A DNA stretch of 64,000 bases from Acidobacteriota bacterium (GTDB lineage: Bacteria > Acidobacteriota > Terriglobia > Acidiferrales > UBA7541). Position 1 is the stretch's first letter, and every line of letters begins with the position of its first letter. Position numbers and translations under genes: made by a program. The notes under the pieces were generated by a model. The model searched no databases. It saw only the letters and a program-made list of their open reading frames with translations, and was not told where the DNA came from. Below, piece by piece: positions 1 through 8,559 of the stretch. The DNA lies in NCBI GenBank assembly GCA_003223295.1, contig QHYM01000100.1, positions 48,510 to 112,509 of the forward strand, in the 5' to 3' direction.

Positions 1-269
1 ACGAGAATGCAAAGCCATTTGATTTTATCGGTTACCGCGAATTGCGCGCCGTCCTGCGAAGCGAACTGTCGCTGAAGCAAGCACGCGAGGCCATCCATCA
101 AGCCACGCGGCGTTATGCCAAGCGCCAGCTAACCTGGTTTCGTAAGGAACCTGCCGTGCAGTGGTTCTCCGGCTTTGGCGATGATCCGGCGTTACAAGCT
201 GACGTCTTCAGGTTCCTGGAATCTCAGGGAGTCGAGGCGGGTCGCGGGGCTACCGAGAGGAGTGTATAA
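1..269 (+). CDS. miaA: tRNA dimethylallyltransferase, C-terminal end (partial)
   Basis: Only the last ~89 codons are in the window; the reading frame is open from base 3, upstream of the TTG at 42 where the ORF track begins. The residues FIGYREL followed by [15 protein letters not shown] are the typical C-terminal signature of MiaA, which transfers a dimethylallyl group to A37 of tRNAs reading UNN codons. The gene ends at a TAA just before hflX. A miaA-hflX order is common, usually with hfq in between; no hfq is present here. The N-terminal P-loop lies outside the window. Confidence 0.9.
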   Translation, partial: ENAKPFDFIGYRELRAVLRSELSLKQAREAIHQATRRYAKRQLTWFRKEPAVQWFSGFGDDPALQADVFRFLESQGVEAGRGATERSV

Positions 270-270
270 T
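265..270 (+). promoter_or_regulatory. possible -10 box upstream of hflX
   Basis: A perfect TATAAT hexamer overlaps the miaA stop codon. No good -35 box is visible 17 bases upstream, so this is only a candidate for an internal promoter serving hflX. Confidence 0.25.
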
Positions 271-332
271 TCTCTTTCGGATGCATTCCTCCAGAAAGTG
301 TAAGACCGTATCGTGACTTCCGGCCAGCTTCC

Positions 333-1718
333 GTGACGAAATCAACGCATCAAGTTTCGACAGCGGAGCGCGCCCTACTTGTGGGCGTGGGTTGGAAGCG
401 TGCGCCCCGTTTTCCGGGCATGCCCGCGGGCGAGCAAGGCCGCGAAAATCTCTCCGAGTTGGTCGAGCTGGCGCGCAGCGCCGGGGCCGATGTTGCCGGC
501 ACCGTCTTCCAATTGCGCGAAGCTGCCGATCCCGCCACGCTGGTCGGCCGCGGCAAGCTGGACGAAATTCGTGCGGAAGCCACCGCGCACAAAGCGCCTC
601 TGATTATTTTCGACAGCAACCTTTCCCCGATTCAGCAGCGAAACATCGAAACGGCCACGGACCGGCGGGTGATTGACCGCACGCAGCTTATTCTCGACAT
701 CTTTGCGCGCCATGCGCGAAGCCGCGAAGGCCAGTTGCAAGTGGAACTGGCGCAACTGAATTACCTGCTGCCGCGCCTGACCGGGAAGGGCACTGCCATG
801 TCGCGGTTGGGCGGAAAGAGCGGCGGCGGTGGCGCGGGTGGGGCTGGAGGCGGAGCGGGGCGCATCGGCGTTCGCGGCCCCGGTGAGAAAAAACTGGAGA
901 CCGATCGCCGGCGGATTCGGGAGCGCGTGCGCAAGATTCAAGCCAATATCGACGAAGTGCGTAGGCAGCGGGCGCTCCGCCGCGAGGCGCGCAATGCCGT
1001 CCCCCTGGGGACCATTGCGCTGGTGGGCTACACCAACGCCGGCAAGTCCACTTTGTTCAACGCGCTCAGCCGCGCCGAGGTCCTGGTGTCTTCGAAAATG
1101 TTCGCGACGCTGGATCCCACTGTCCGCGCAATTCGTCTTCTCTCGAATCGCCGCGTGCTGCTGTCGGATACCGTGGGTTTCATTCGAGACTTGCCGAAAG
1201 GTTTGCTGACGGCCTTCCGCGCTACGTTGGAGGAAGTGCAGGAGGCGGCGCTGATTCTGCACGTGAGCGATGCCTCGAATCCGCATCACGATGAGCTGGA
1301 CGAAGAGGTCGAGAAAATCCTGCGGGAACTTGACGTCGCGGACCGCCCCAGGTTACGGGTGCTGAACAAGGTGGACCAGCTAAGCGCCGAAGACCGGGAG
1401 GCGATGGATGTGGCCACGGCCAGAGCAGGCGGTGGCGCGCCAGTGCTTGTATCTGCGCTAACGGGCGAAGGAATCCCACAATTGTTGCGCCGCATGGATG
1501 CTGCGATGCCCGTCGATCCTGTTCTCACGCTTTCCATCCGGCTGCCTCTGGCCGAAGGCCGCACGCTGGCGATGATTCATGCGCTGGGACGTGTCTTACA
1601 TTCGGAAATTGACGATTCGCATATGCGGCTTGACGCGGAGGTTCCTTCGTCGGTCGCGAAGCGGCTGCGGCTGAACGACTATCGAGTGAAAGGAACTTTT
1701 CAGCCTTCCTTATCGTAA
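333..1718 (+). CDS. hflX: GTPase HflX
   Basis: A 461-residue ribosome-associated GTPase that splits or rescues stalled 70S ribosomes. The HflX N-terminal domain (about residues 20-160) is followed by the glycine-rich linker (GKSGGGGAGGAGGGAG) and the family motif RGPGEKKLE. The G domain then shows G1 GYTNAGKST, the switch II motif DTVGFI and the NKVD base-recognition motif. Length fits the family. The start is a GTG with no clear Shine-Dalgarno sequence; a TATAAT hexamer sits about 65 bases upstream at the end of miaA. It lies 63 bases behind miaA and is probably co-transcribed with it. Confidence 0.95.
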   Translation: MTKSTHQVSTAERALLVGVGWKRAPRFPGMPAGEQGRENLSELVELARSAGADVAGTVFQLREAADPATLVGRGKLDEIRAEATAHKAPLIIFDSNLSPIQQRNIETATDRRVIDRTQLILDIFARHARSREGQLQVELAQLNYLLPRLTGKGTAMSRLGGKSGGGGAGGAGGGAGRIGVRGPGEKKLETDRRRIRERVRKIQANIDEVRRQRALRREARNAVPLGTIALVGYTNAGKSTLFNALSRAEVLVSSKMFATLDPTVRAIRLLSNRRVLLSDTVGFIRDLPKGLLTAFRATLEEVQEAALILHVSDASNPHHDELDEEVEKILRELDVADRPRLRVLNKVDQLSAEDREAMDVATARAGGGAPVLVSALTGEGIPQLLRRMDAAMPVDPVLTLSIRLPLAEGRTLAMIHALGRVLHSEIDDSHMRLDAEVPSSVAKRLRLNDYRVKGTFQPSLS

Positions 1719-1794
1719 TCGTAGTTGTTGGTGAATGACGAGAGCTTCGTGGGAGTGTGTCGTTGACCTGCGAAGGTTCCGAAGTGAGGTTGCC

Positions 1795-1995
1795 ATGGCG
1801 GCTTTCTTTCTCTGGTGCATTCTATTTGTGCTGTGTTGGCCGATTGCCTTGTTAGCCCTGGTCATTTACCCAGTTGTCTGGCTGCTGACGCTGCCTTTGC
1901 GCATTTTCGGTATCGCGGTCCACGGAGTTTTGAGCCTGATTAGTGCGCTTTTTCTGCTGCCGGTGCGGCTGCTTCGCGGGCCACGCGCTATTTGA
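1795..1995 (+). CDS. small hydrophobic membrane protein, unknown function
   Basis: A 66-residue protein starting MAAFFLWCILFVLCW, almost entirely hydrophobic, with two probable membrane helices (about residues 3-33 and 36-58) and a short basic tail (RLLRGPRAI). The ORF track starts 20 codons earlier, but the ATG at 1795 has a GTGAGG ribosome site six bases upstream, so this start is preferred. It follows hflX by 76 bases on the same strand. No family is recognised; the absence of charged residues within the helices suggests a small inner-membrane protein. Confidence 0.6.
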   Translation: MAAFFLWCILFVLCWPIALLALVIYPVVWLLTLPLRIFGIAVHGVLSLISALFLLPVRLLRGPRAI

Positions 1996-2539
1996 TACTT
2001 TCGCTGCTTTCAAAGTTCTTACTCTTGAATAAACAGCCTGATATCCCGTTAGTCCTTCATTTTGGAGCACTTGGGAAGGACGTCAAGCGGGCCACCGGGC
2101 ATCCTCACCGCCTGTGGAAAACGCTGTGGAAACTACCCTTCGGGGTTTCCCCGGTATGCCTGTCCGCTCAAAAACCTGGTCAAGCGGTGATACTGGGGTT
2201 GCTTGTAACATGTTGAAGATACAAATACTTATGTCCCTTCATCGGAGATTAACACTGCTAACCAGGGCAATCTCTCGACGGCAGTCCCCTTGGCAAATTT
2301 GCACAGTTCTGCAGCAATCCCCGCGCGTGGTCGTATCACCTCGCTCCCAACTCATCTCAACTAGGGTGTTAACCACGCGGTATCTAGCGAGTGCCAAATA
2401 GGTCAGGGTCACTTTGGATTAGCTTATGACTCTGCAGGTCGCCAACTATGTTCAGACGTGTTGACGCCCCTTTTGCCGAAGTCTATAGTGAAGCAGCGGT
2501 GGCTGGAACCGCACCGCGGTACCCCGCCGTCATGCACCC
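1996..2539. other. 544-base stretch without a convincing gene
   Basis: Lower in GC than its surroundings. The track ORFs here (1992-2216, 2114-2401, 2458-2826) have no recognisable protein character. Visible structure: two near-tandem TGTGGAAA copies at 2113-2121 and 2125-2132, and immediately behind them a hairpin GGAAA...CCC-TTCG-GGG-TTTCC with a UUCG tetraloop at 2128-2150. This could be the relic of a mobile element or an RNA structure. Nothing else is recognised. Confidence 0.4.
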
Positions 2540-3166
2540 ATGAACCTTCCGAACTCACTGACGCTGCTGCGGATATTCTTCGTGCCCGTGCTCATCGTGA
2601 TTCTCCTCACCCGCAGCCCCACGGTACAGCTCTTGGGTTTTACCATGCACTTCGAAGTTTGGGGAGTGCTGATCCTCCTGCTGGCCGCGGCAACGGATTG
2701 GGCGGATGGGTATTTGGCGCGCAGGCGTCTCCAAGTCACCACCTTGGGCATTCTCCTCGACCCTATCGCCGACAAATTACTGATTTCGGCGGCGTTCATC
2801 GCGCTGGTGGATATGCATCTGGTTAAGGCCTGGATGGCGGTCATCATCATCGGGCGCGAATTTACGGTTCTCGGACTGCGGAATATTGCTTCGGCAGAGG
2901 GTTTCACCATTGCGGCTTCTACCCTCGGTAAGACAAAGATGGTCTTGCAAGTTTGTGCCGTGGCGATTGTGATCGTGGGAGCGCGGCATCCCTCCATGAA
3001 CCCCTTGGGGCTCTTCCTGCTCTGGCTCGTGGTGATTAGCGCTCTGGTTTCCGCCGCGCAGTATTTCCTGCGCTTCTGGAGCCACGTGGACGACAGCATC
3101 AAACAGCGCCGCAAGTTGCGCATGCTCGAAGCCAGCAAGAAGTCTCAGGATGCCGTGTCTCTCTGA
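2540..3166 (+). CDS. pgsA: CDP-diacylglycerol-glycerol-3-phosphate 3-phosphatidyltransferase
   Basis: A 208-residue integral membrane enzyme that makes phosphatidylglycerol phosphate from CDP-diacylglycerol and glycerol-3-phosphate, the committed step to phosphatidylglycerol and cardiolipin. The CDP-alcohol phosphotransferase motif DG(x)2AR(x)8-9G(x)3D(x)3D is read as DWADGYLARRR...GILLDPIAD at about residues 53-78. It starts MNLPNSLTLLRI, as is usual for PgsA, and has several hydrophobic helices. Its 3' end overlaps the downstream AMMECR1 gene by 17 bases, suggesting translational coupling. Confidence 0.93.
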   Translation: MNLPNSLTLLRIFFVPVLIVILLTRSPTVQLLGFTMHFEVWGVLILLLAAATDWADGYLARRRLQVTTLGILLDPIADKLLISAAFIALVDMHLVKAWMAVIIIGREFTVLGLRNIASAEGFTIAASTLGKTKMVLQVCAVAIVIVGARHPSMNPLGLFLLWLVVISALVSAAQYFLRFWSHVDDSIKQRRKLRMLEASKKSQDAVSL

Positions 3167-3713
3167 AGGGGACCAGCGAGCCATGCTGGCACTGGCCCGC
3201 GAAGCTATCCGCGGAGCTGTCCTGCATCGTACGCTCCCCGAGGTCATCCCTCGTGAAGGAATCTTCTACGAGCGGCGCGGTGTCTTCGTGACACTCCATG
3301 TGCGCGGGCAGCTGCAAGGATGCATTGGCGTGACTGAACCTAGTGAGCCTTTGGGAGAGGCCGTGGTCCGATGCGCCGTTAGTGCCGCCATGCAGGATCC
3401 TCGCTTTACGCCCGTGAAGGAGCCTCAGCTCGAAGAGATGGGCATCGAGATTTCCTTGCTTTCTCGCCTGGAACCGATCGTTCCCGAGGCCATCGAAGTT
3501 GGACGCCACGGGCTCTTGATCGCCAAGCGTGCACAGCGAGGGCTCCTTCTGCCCAAGGTTGCCATCGAACATCGGCTCACGCGTGAACAGTTTCTCGAAG
3601 AAACTTGCCGCAAGGCAGGGTTGCCACGCGAGGCGTGGAAAGACCCAGAAACGCAAATTTTTGGGTTTACCTGTGAAGTTTTCTCCGACGATTCTTCTTC
3701 GCGGAGAATTTGA
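3150..3713 (+). CDS. AMMECR1-domain protein
   Basis: 187 residues covering a complete AMMECR1 domain, with the family signature LQGCIGV (usual LRGCIG) near residue 57 and the motif VTLHVRGQ before it. The biochemical function of AMMECR1 proteins is not established; in many bacteria and archaea the domain accompanies a MEMO-like protein and a radical SAM enzyme (AmmeMemoRadiSam set), neither of which is nearby. The start overlaps pgsA by 17 bases, so the two are probably translated from one mRNA. A start a few codons later at 3183 is possible. Confidence 0.8.
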   Translation: MPCLSEGDQRAMLALAREAIRGAVLHRTLPEVIPREGIFYERRGVFVTLHVRGQLQGCIGVTEPSEPLGEAVVRCAVSAAMQDPRFTPVKEPQLEEMGIEISLLSRLEPIVPEAIEVGRHGLLIAKRAQRGLLLPKVAIEHRLTREQFLEETCRKAGLPREAWKDPETQIFGFTCEVFSDDSSSRRI

Positions 3714-3760
3714 CCATCCATCGCGAACGAACTCCGTAGGTTGCCGAGCGAAAAAGAAAA

Positions 3761-3786
3761 GGCCCGCGCGGGAAACCCGGCGGGCC
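3761..3786 (-). terminator. rho-independent terminator of the 3813-4694 gene
   Basis: A GC-rich hairpin (GGCCCGCGCGGG-AAA-CCCGGCGGGCC). The plus strand carries AAAAAGAAAA directly before it, which becomes a T-rich tail on the minus strand, so it terminates the minus-strand gene. Confidence 0.75.
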
Positions 3787-3812
3787 GGAATTGCTCGATG
3801 AGTGTCAGTCGG

Positions 3813-4694
3813 TTATTCGATTTCGATGTAGTCGCCGGCGTACACCTCAGATGAACTGAACGTGATCATCATCGTGGACGAATTGCGGCTCGCATTGAAA
3901 ACAATACCCTCGCCGAGGATTTCTCGGGGCAAGTCGTTCCACCCGTAGCGCTGCGGCGCGCTTCCGAACCCGTACATCGTGAACTGATAATCCTTTTCCT
4001 GCGGCACCGTTTCGGCTGTCGAGCCCTGGTAGCGGAATATTCGGAAGTAATCGCCAACCTTAACGCCTTGATTCGTGCCCAGATTTACATACACGGCGCT
4101 GTTCTTCCCGAGGGCGTCGGAATGATCTTTCCCAGCCACGATCATGGCCACCGGCTTGCCGCTGACCGGCGCAAAATGATCAAACGCGCCAACTTCCTTG
4201 AAGGAAGGCGTCTGGCGCTCCTGGTAGGGCAGGACAACATCTCCGCGCTGCATATAGTCGCAGGAGAAGATGACCTGGGCCACGGAAACCTTTGGCTGAA
4301 CATTGACGACGCGAACTTGCCCCGCGTCGATATACGCCGTACCCATGGCCTTCATCAGTTTTTCCTGCCACTTGAACCACGGCGTATCGCCGGCGTAATC
4401 GTCGGGCCGCACAACGGAAAACCGGTCGCCAACGCGGACGCCTTTGTCTTGCCCGCGGTTGATGTATACGTAGTCGCCGTTTGTCCAGGTGAGCTTGTAG
4501 TTGGACTGCTCGCCGGAAACGAGCCGGAATTCTCCCGAGACCTTCTGGTCCGTCATAAAACCCGAGCAATTCACCATGTTGTAGTCGGGCGCCGTCACCA
4601 CTTTCGGAGCGGTCCGAATCTCCTGGGACGAGCTCGCCGCAGCTCCCATCAACAGCACCAATGACAAAGCAGGTATTCTCACGCGCATTTCCAA
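3813..4694 (-). CDS. secreted protein with two related repeats, unknown function
   Basis: A 293-residue protein with a clear signal peptide (MEMRVRIPALSLVLLMGAAASSSQ). Two similar segments are visible: YVYINRGQDKGVRVGDRFSVVR (about residues 75-96) and AVYVNLGTNQGVKVGDYFRIFR (about residues 200-221). The pattern 'hydrophobic - N-G-x-x-x-G-V-x-V-G-D-x-F-x-V' resembles small beta-barrel repeats of periplasmic proteins such as the C-terminal part of FlgT, but no flagellar genes are near. It is monocistronic, divergent from aroDE, and ends at a good terminator. Function unknown. Confidence 0.75.
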   Translation of the reverse strand: MEMRVRIPALSLVLLMGAAASSSQEIRTAPKVVTAPDYNMVNCSGFMTDQKVSGEFRLVSGEQSNYKLTWTNGDYVYINRGQDKGVRVGDRFSVVRPDDYAGDTPWFKWQEKLMKAMGTAYIDAGQVRVVNVQPKVSVAQVIFSCDYMQRGDVVLPYQERQTPSFKEVGAFDHFAPVSGKPVAMIVAGKDHSDALGKNSAVYVNLGTNQGVKVGDYFRIFRYQGSTAETVPQEKDYQFTMYGFGSAPQRYGWNDLPREILGEGIVFNASRNSSTMMITFSSSEVYAGDYIEIE

Positions 4695-4856
4695 GACTCC
4701 TTCGAAGACACGCCTAACCGGCCGTGCGGGGACTTTTCCTAGCGAAATTATCAGGGCTCATCCCCTGCGTCAACCAGTAGCCTGGGGTTGCTTTACACTT
4801 TTGATACGGCATACTAGGAGCCGTCTTTTCAGTAGCTTGGCGGCATAGGGTGGGGA

Positions 4857-6359
4857 ATGGGTCTCTTTGGCGTAGGAGTCCAGCGCGTTTGTGCGGTCGT
4901 GGCGGCCACGACGGCATCGGAGATGTCCCGCCAGGTGCGTACCGCCCTGCGGAGCGCCCGGACCATTGAGCTGCGCCTCGATTGGCTGCGAAGCGATGCC
5001 GAGCGTTTGCGGTTTCTACGTTGGTTGAGGAAGCGCCGCCACGCAAGTGCAACATTTCTCGCCACTTGCCGCCGTAAAGAAGGTGGCGGGAGGTTCGCGG
5101 GAGACATCGCTCGCCAGCTTCACTGGGTTGCCCAAGCTCGTGAAGCGGGTTGCCAGTGGTGCGATATCGAGATGGAAACCTTCCGCGAGTTACCGGAAGG
5201 TTTCCTGCGGGCCTATCCCGTACCTCCCCGCATCCTACTCTCGATCCACGACTTCGACCGTACCCCGAACTTGCCCCGAAACATCGTCGTCGCGCGCCAC
5301 GGTCTGGTGGATGCCGTGAAAATCGCCGCCCATGCTAGGACCATCGCCGACAGCGTGCGCCTCTTGAAAGTGGCCCGGCACTCCCGAAACTTTGTAGCTG
5401 TGCCCCTGGGGGACGTGGGCTTACCCGCGCGCCTGCTTGCCCTTCGAGAAGGTAGCGAACTCGCCTATGCGCCCGTGGCGGAGGCGACGGCGCCCGGCCA
5501 GGTCCCTCTCGACGAAATGCTTCAGCTCTATCGCGCCCACTCGCTCAATCGGGGAACACACGTTTACGGGGTGATCGGCGACCCCGTCGGTCACTCGCTC
5601 TCGCCCTTGCTTCACAATACGGGATTCACGGCGCGCCACCTGAACGCTGCATATCTCCCTTTTCTCGTGCATCGGCTCGGCGATTTTCTAAAGGCCATCC
5701 CGGACTTTGGAATCCGCGGATTCAGCATCACTCTGCCGCACAAGCAGGCCATCCTCAAACATCTGAAAGAATGCGAACCGCTGGCGGCGGAGATTGGCGC
5801 GGTCAACACCGTTGTGGTCCGCCGTGATGGCTCGCTGTATGGTTGCAACACGGATTATGTCGGCGTGCTGCGGGCGCTTCAGCGCAAGCTACGCCTACAG
5901 GGCAGTCGAGCCTTGATCTTCGGCGCCGGTGGCTCGGCGCGGGCTGCGGCGTTTGCCCTGGCGCGTGCCGGAGCTACGGTTTGCATTTGCGCCCGGCGCG
6001 AGAATGCCTCGAAGGAATTGGCCCGCGCGGTTGGCGGGGAAGTTATTCCTCGCCGTGCGCTTCGCACGGAATCCTTTGATGCCATATTGAACGCCACACC
6101 GATCGGCATGCACCCTCACGAAGCCATTTCCCCTTTGTCGGCGGGTGAGTTACAATGTCGCATCGTCATGGATCTCATCTACCGCCCCGAGAGGACCAAG
6201 CTCTTGGAGATTGCGGCGCGAAAAGGGATTGCTACGGTATCCGGGGTGAACATGTTTCTCGCTCAAGGCTTTGCGCAGTGGGAAATCTGGACCGGGAAGC
6301 GCGCTCCTGAAGCGGCCATGCGTCGTGCTGTTCTTTCCGCCCTGCGATGGCGTTCTTGA
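4857..6359 (+). CDS. aroDE: bifunctional 3-dehydroquinate dehydratase / shikimate dehydrogenase
   Basis: 500 residues carrying two shikimate-pathway steps. The N-terminal ~220 residues are a type I dehydroquinase: ELRLDWL, ILLSIHDFDRTP (catalytic His) and VDAVKIA (Schiff-base Lys). The C-terminal ~275 residues are AroE: YGVIGDPVGHSLSPLLHN, TLPHKQ (catalytic Lys), NTDYVG (catalytic Asp) and the nucleotide-binding GAGGSARA. Type I AroD-AroE fusions are usual in plants and known in some bacteria. It is followed 100 bases later by trpE, so a chorismate/tryptophan grouping is likely. The first ~20 residues are poorly conserved, so the start is approximate. Confidence 0.92.
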   Translation: MGLFGVGVQRVCAVVAATTASEMSRQVRTALRSARTIELRLDWLRSDAERLRFLRWLRKRRHASATFLATCRRKEGGGRFAGDIARQLHWVAQAREAGCQWCDIEMETFRELPEGFLRAYPVPPRILLSIHDFDRTPNLPRNIVVARHGLVDAVKIAAHARTIADSVRLLKVARHSRNFVAVPLGDVGLPARLLALREGSELAYAPVAEATAPGQVPLDEMLQLYRAHSLNRGTHVYGVIGDPVGHSLSPLLHNTGFTARHLNAAYLPFLVHRLGDFLKAIPDFGIRGFSITLPHKQAILKHLKECEPLAAEIGAVNTVVVRRDGSLYGCNTDYVGVLRALQRKLRLQGSRALIFGAGGSARAAAFALARAGATVCICARRENASKELARAVGGEVIPRRALRTESFDAILNATPIGMHPHEAISPLSAGELQCRIVMDLIYRPERTKLLEIAARKGIATVSGVNMFLAQGFAQWEIWTGKRAPEAAMRRAVLSALRWRS

Positions 6360-6461
6360 TTTTTCCTCCTTCGACGCGACAAGAAGCCGGCACTCACGCT
6401 CACTAAACAAAAGCTATTTCTACTTTGGACTTTCGATGTCTGACCGTAAACTCTTTCATCC

Positions 6462-7967
6462 ATGATTCAGCCTGACTTCCGCGAATTCCAGCGTCTCGCG
6501 AAACAGGGGAACCTCATCCCCGTCTACGACGTATTTTCCGCGGATTTGCTTACGCCCGTCAGCGCCTACCTGCGCATTGCGCAAGGCGCACGCTACTCGT
6601 TTCTTCTTGAAAGCGTCGAAGGCGGAGAGAAAATCGCTCGCTACACCTTCGCCGGCGCGCATCCAGAAGAAGTCTTCCGCTACGGGAACGGTGCGTGTGT
6701 CCTCGAAGACCGCGAACGTCTCGTCTGGGAAGAGCGCGATCCCATCTCTTTTTTGCGCGAGCGCATCGAGCGTTTCCGCCCCGTCCGACTGCCCGGTCTG
6801 CCCCCGTTGGTTGCTGGCGCCATCGGCTACTTCAGTTACGACATGGTTCGCCTTATCGAGCGCCTACCCCAGCGTCTAGGCGACGAAATCGGACTTTACG
6901 ACGCCGTGCTCATGTTCTACCACGGCCTCATTGCGTTCGATCACGTCCAGCACCGCTTGTGGATCGTCCGCAATGTTTTCACGGAGGGCCACGGCAGCTT
7001 GCGCGCGAAATATGACGCCGCCGTGCGCGAAATCAAGAGGACGCGAGAGCTTCTCGAAGAGCCAGTCGCCGCGGAGCGCCCGAAGAAATCACCCCAAACT
7101 TCCAAGCGCGCCCCTTTGAAAGTGAGTTCCAATTTCCGCCGCCCTGAATATCTGGACATCGTTCGCAAGGCCAAGCAGTACATCCGCGCGGGTGACATTT
7201 TCCAGGTGGTGTTGAGCCAGCGCTTTTCCGTGAAAGCGCAGTCCCACCCGTTTGAAATCTACCGTGAGCTCCGCGCGCTGAACCCCTCGCCCTATCTTTT
7301 TTATCTTCAGCTCAACGATGTTGCCGTCGTCGGCAGTTCGCCGGAAATGCTCGTTAAGGTGCAGGGACGCGACGTCTTTTACCGCCCCATCGCCGGCACA
7401 CGGTGGCGCGGCAAGGATGAAGCCGAAGACCTGCGCCTGGAACGCGAAATGCTCGCCAGCGAGAAGGAACGCGCCGAGCACATCATGCTCGTCGATCTCG
7501 GACGCAACGATCTCGGCCGCGTCTGCGAATACGGCACGGTAAGAGTGGAAAAACTCCTCACCGTTGAGCGTTACTCGCACGTGATGCATATCGTTTCGAG
7601 CCTGCGCGGCCGACTGCGCGAAGATGTCGATTGCTTCGACGCTTTGATGGCTTGCTTCCCGGCGGGAACCGTCTCCGGCGCTCCCAAAGTGCGCGCCATG
7701 GAAATCATCGAGGAGCTGGAGCGCACCCGCCGCGGCATTTACGCCGGCGGCATTCTCTACCTCGACTTCGCGGGCAACCTCGATTCCTGCATCGCGCTTC
7801 GGACCATGGTCGTAAAAAATGGCGTGGCTTACGTGCAGGCCGGCGGCGGCATAGTTGCGGATTCCACGCCTGAAGGCGAATATCAGGAGAGCGTCAACAA
7901 GTCCAAGGCTTTGCTGGCCGCGCTCGAAGCCGCAACGCGCGCGAATGGGGCAGGGAAGCAGCGATGA
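6462..7967 (+). CDS. trpE: anthranilate synthase component I
   Basis: 501 residues. Converts chorismate plus ammonia (delivered by TrpG) to anthranilate, the first step of tryptophan synthesis. The feedback-inhibitor motif LLES is present near residue 48 ([11 protein letters not shown]), so tryptophan inhibition is expected. The catalytic C-terminal domain has [15 protein letters not shown], the GTRWRG segment, [34 protein letters not shown] and the final [10 protein letters not shown]. The stop overlaps the trpG start by ATGA. No leader peptide or attenuator was recognised upstream. Confidence 0.96.
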   Translation: MIQPDFREFQRLAKQGNLIPVYDVFSADLLTPVSAYLRIAQGARYSFLLESVEGGEKIARYTFAGAHPEEVFRYGNGACVLEDRERLVWEERDPISFLRERIERFRPVRLPGLPPLVAGAIGYFSYDMVRLIERLPQRLGDEIGLYDAVLMFYHGLIAFDHVQHRLWIVRNVFTEGHGSLRAKYDAAVREIKRTRELLEEPVAAERPKKSPQTSKRAPLKVSSNFRRPEYLDIVRKAKQYIRAGDIFQVVLSQRFSVKAQSHPFEIYRELRALNPSPYLFYLQLNDVAVVGSSPEMLVKVQGRDVFYRPIAGTRWRGKDEAEDLRLEREMLASEKERAEHIMLVDLGRNDLGRVCEYGTVRVEKLLTVERYSHVMHIVSSLRGRLREDVDCFDALMACFPAGTVSGAPKVRAMEIIEELERTRRGIYAGGILYLDFAGNLDSCIALRTMVVKNGVAYVQAGGGIVADSTPEGEYQESVNKSKALLAALEAATRANGAGKQR

Positions 7968-8527
7968 TTCTGCTTCTGGACAACTACGATTCGTTCACTT
8001 ACAACCTCGCTCAGTATCTCGGCGAGCTGGGTTGCAACGTCGAGGTCCATCGCAACGACAAAATCACGGTCGAAGAAATTGCCCGCCGCAAGCCCGAACG
8101 CATTGTCATTTCTCCAGGACCGTGCACGCCTCAAGAAGCGGGCATCTCCGTCGAGCTCATCGAACGCCTCGCCGGAAAATTCCCAATCCTGGGTGTTTGT
8201 CTCGGGCACCAGGCCATCGGCGCCGCTTTTGGCGGAATAATCATACGCGCGCCAAAGCTTTTCCACGGGAAAACCAGCCAAATCCATCACGACGGCAAAA
8301 ATATTTTCCGCAGTCTGCCCGACCCGCTCACCGCCACTCGCTATCACTCCCTCATTGTCGAAAGGAAATCTCTGCCCCGCGAGCTCTCCATCACCGCGGA
8401 AACCGACGACGGTATCATCATGGGTCTCCGTCACCGCCGCCACAAAATCGAAGGCGTCCAGTTCCATCCCGAATCCGTCCTCACTGATTCCGGCAAGCAG
8501 CTTCTCTCCAACTTCCTGTCTTTGTAG
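7964..8527 (+). CDS. trpG: anthranilate synthase component II (glutamine amidotransferase)
   Basis: 187 residues, a class I glutamine amidotransferase that hydrolyses glutamine and channels ammonia to TrpE. Motifs: [12 protein letters not shown] at the start, ISPGPCTP, the nucleophile elbow [10 protein letters not shown] with catalytic Cys, and the His/Glu pair in GVQFHPES. It overlaps trpE by four bases (ATGA), indicating coupled translation. The same family can serve PabA, but the TrpE partner supports the tryptophan role. Downstream is a small hairpin repeat, then a convergent gene. Confidence 0.95.
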   Translation: MILLLDNYDSFTYNLAQYLGELGCNVEVHRNDKITVEEIARRKPERIVISPGPCTPQEAGISVELIERLAGKFPILGVCLGHQAIGAAFGGIIIRAPKLFHGKTSQIHHDGKNIFRSLPDPLTATRYHSLIVERKSLPRELSITAETDDGIIMGLRHRRHKIEGVQFHPESVLTDSGKQLLSNFLSL

Positions 8528-8547
8528 AGGCCGGGCTTTAGCCCGGC
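8524..8547 (+). repeat. dispersed hairpin repeat, copy 1
   Basis: GTAGA followed by GGCCGGGCTTTAGCCCGGC, a near-perfect 7-bp-stem palindrome with a TTTA loop, directly at the trpG stop codon. A second copy with one inserted base at each of two places is at 13480-13504. Such REP-like hairpins are common between genes in acidobacterial genomes. No T-run follows, so this is not a classical terminator. Confidence 0.65.
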
Positions 8548-8559
8548 ATTCTTGGAACG

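Noticed and set aside
375-1289. 304-residue minus-strand ORF over hflX
   Set aside because: Shadow of hflX; the plus-strand frame has all GTPase motifs.
2113-2132. DnaA boxes / replication origin
   Set aside because: TGTGGAAAA differs from TGTGGATAA by one base and only two copies exist, without dnaA or dnaN nearby.
8528-8559. Terminator between trpG and the peptidase
   Set aside because: The hairpin has no T-run on either side and recurs elsewhere, so it is listed as a repeat.
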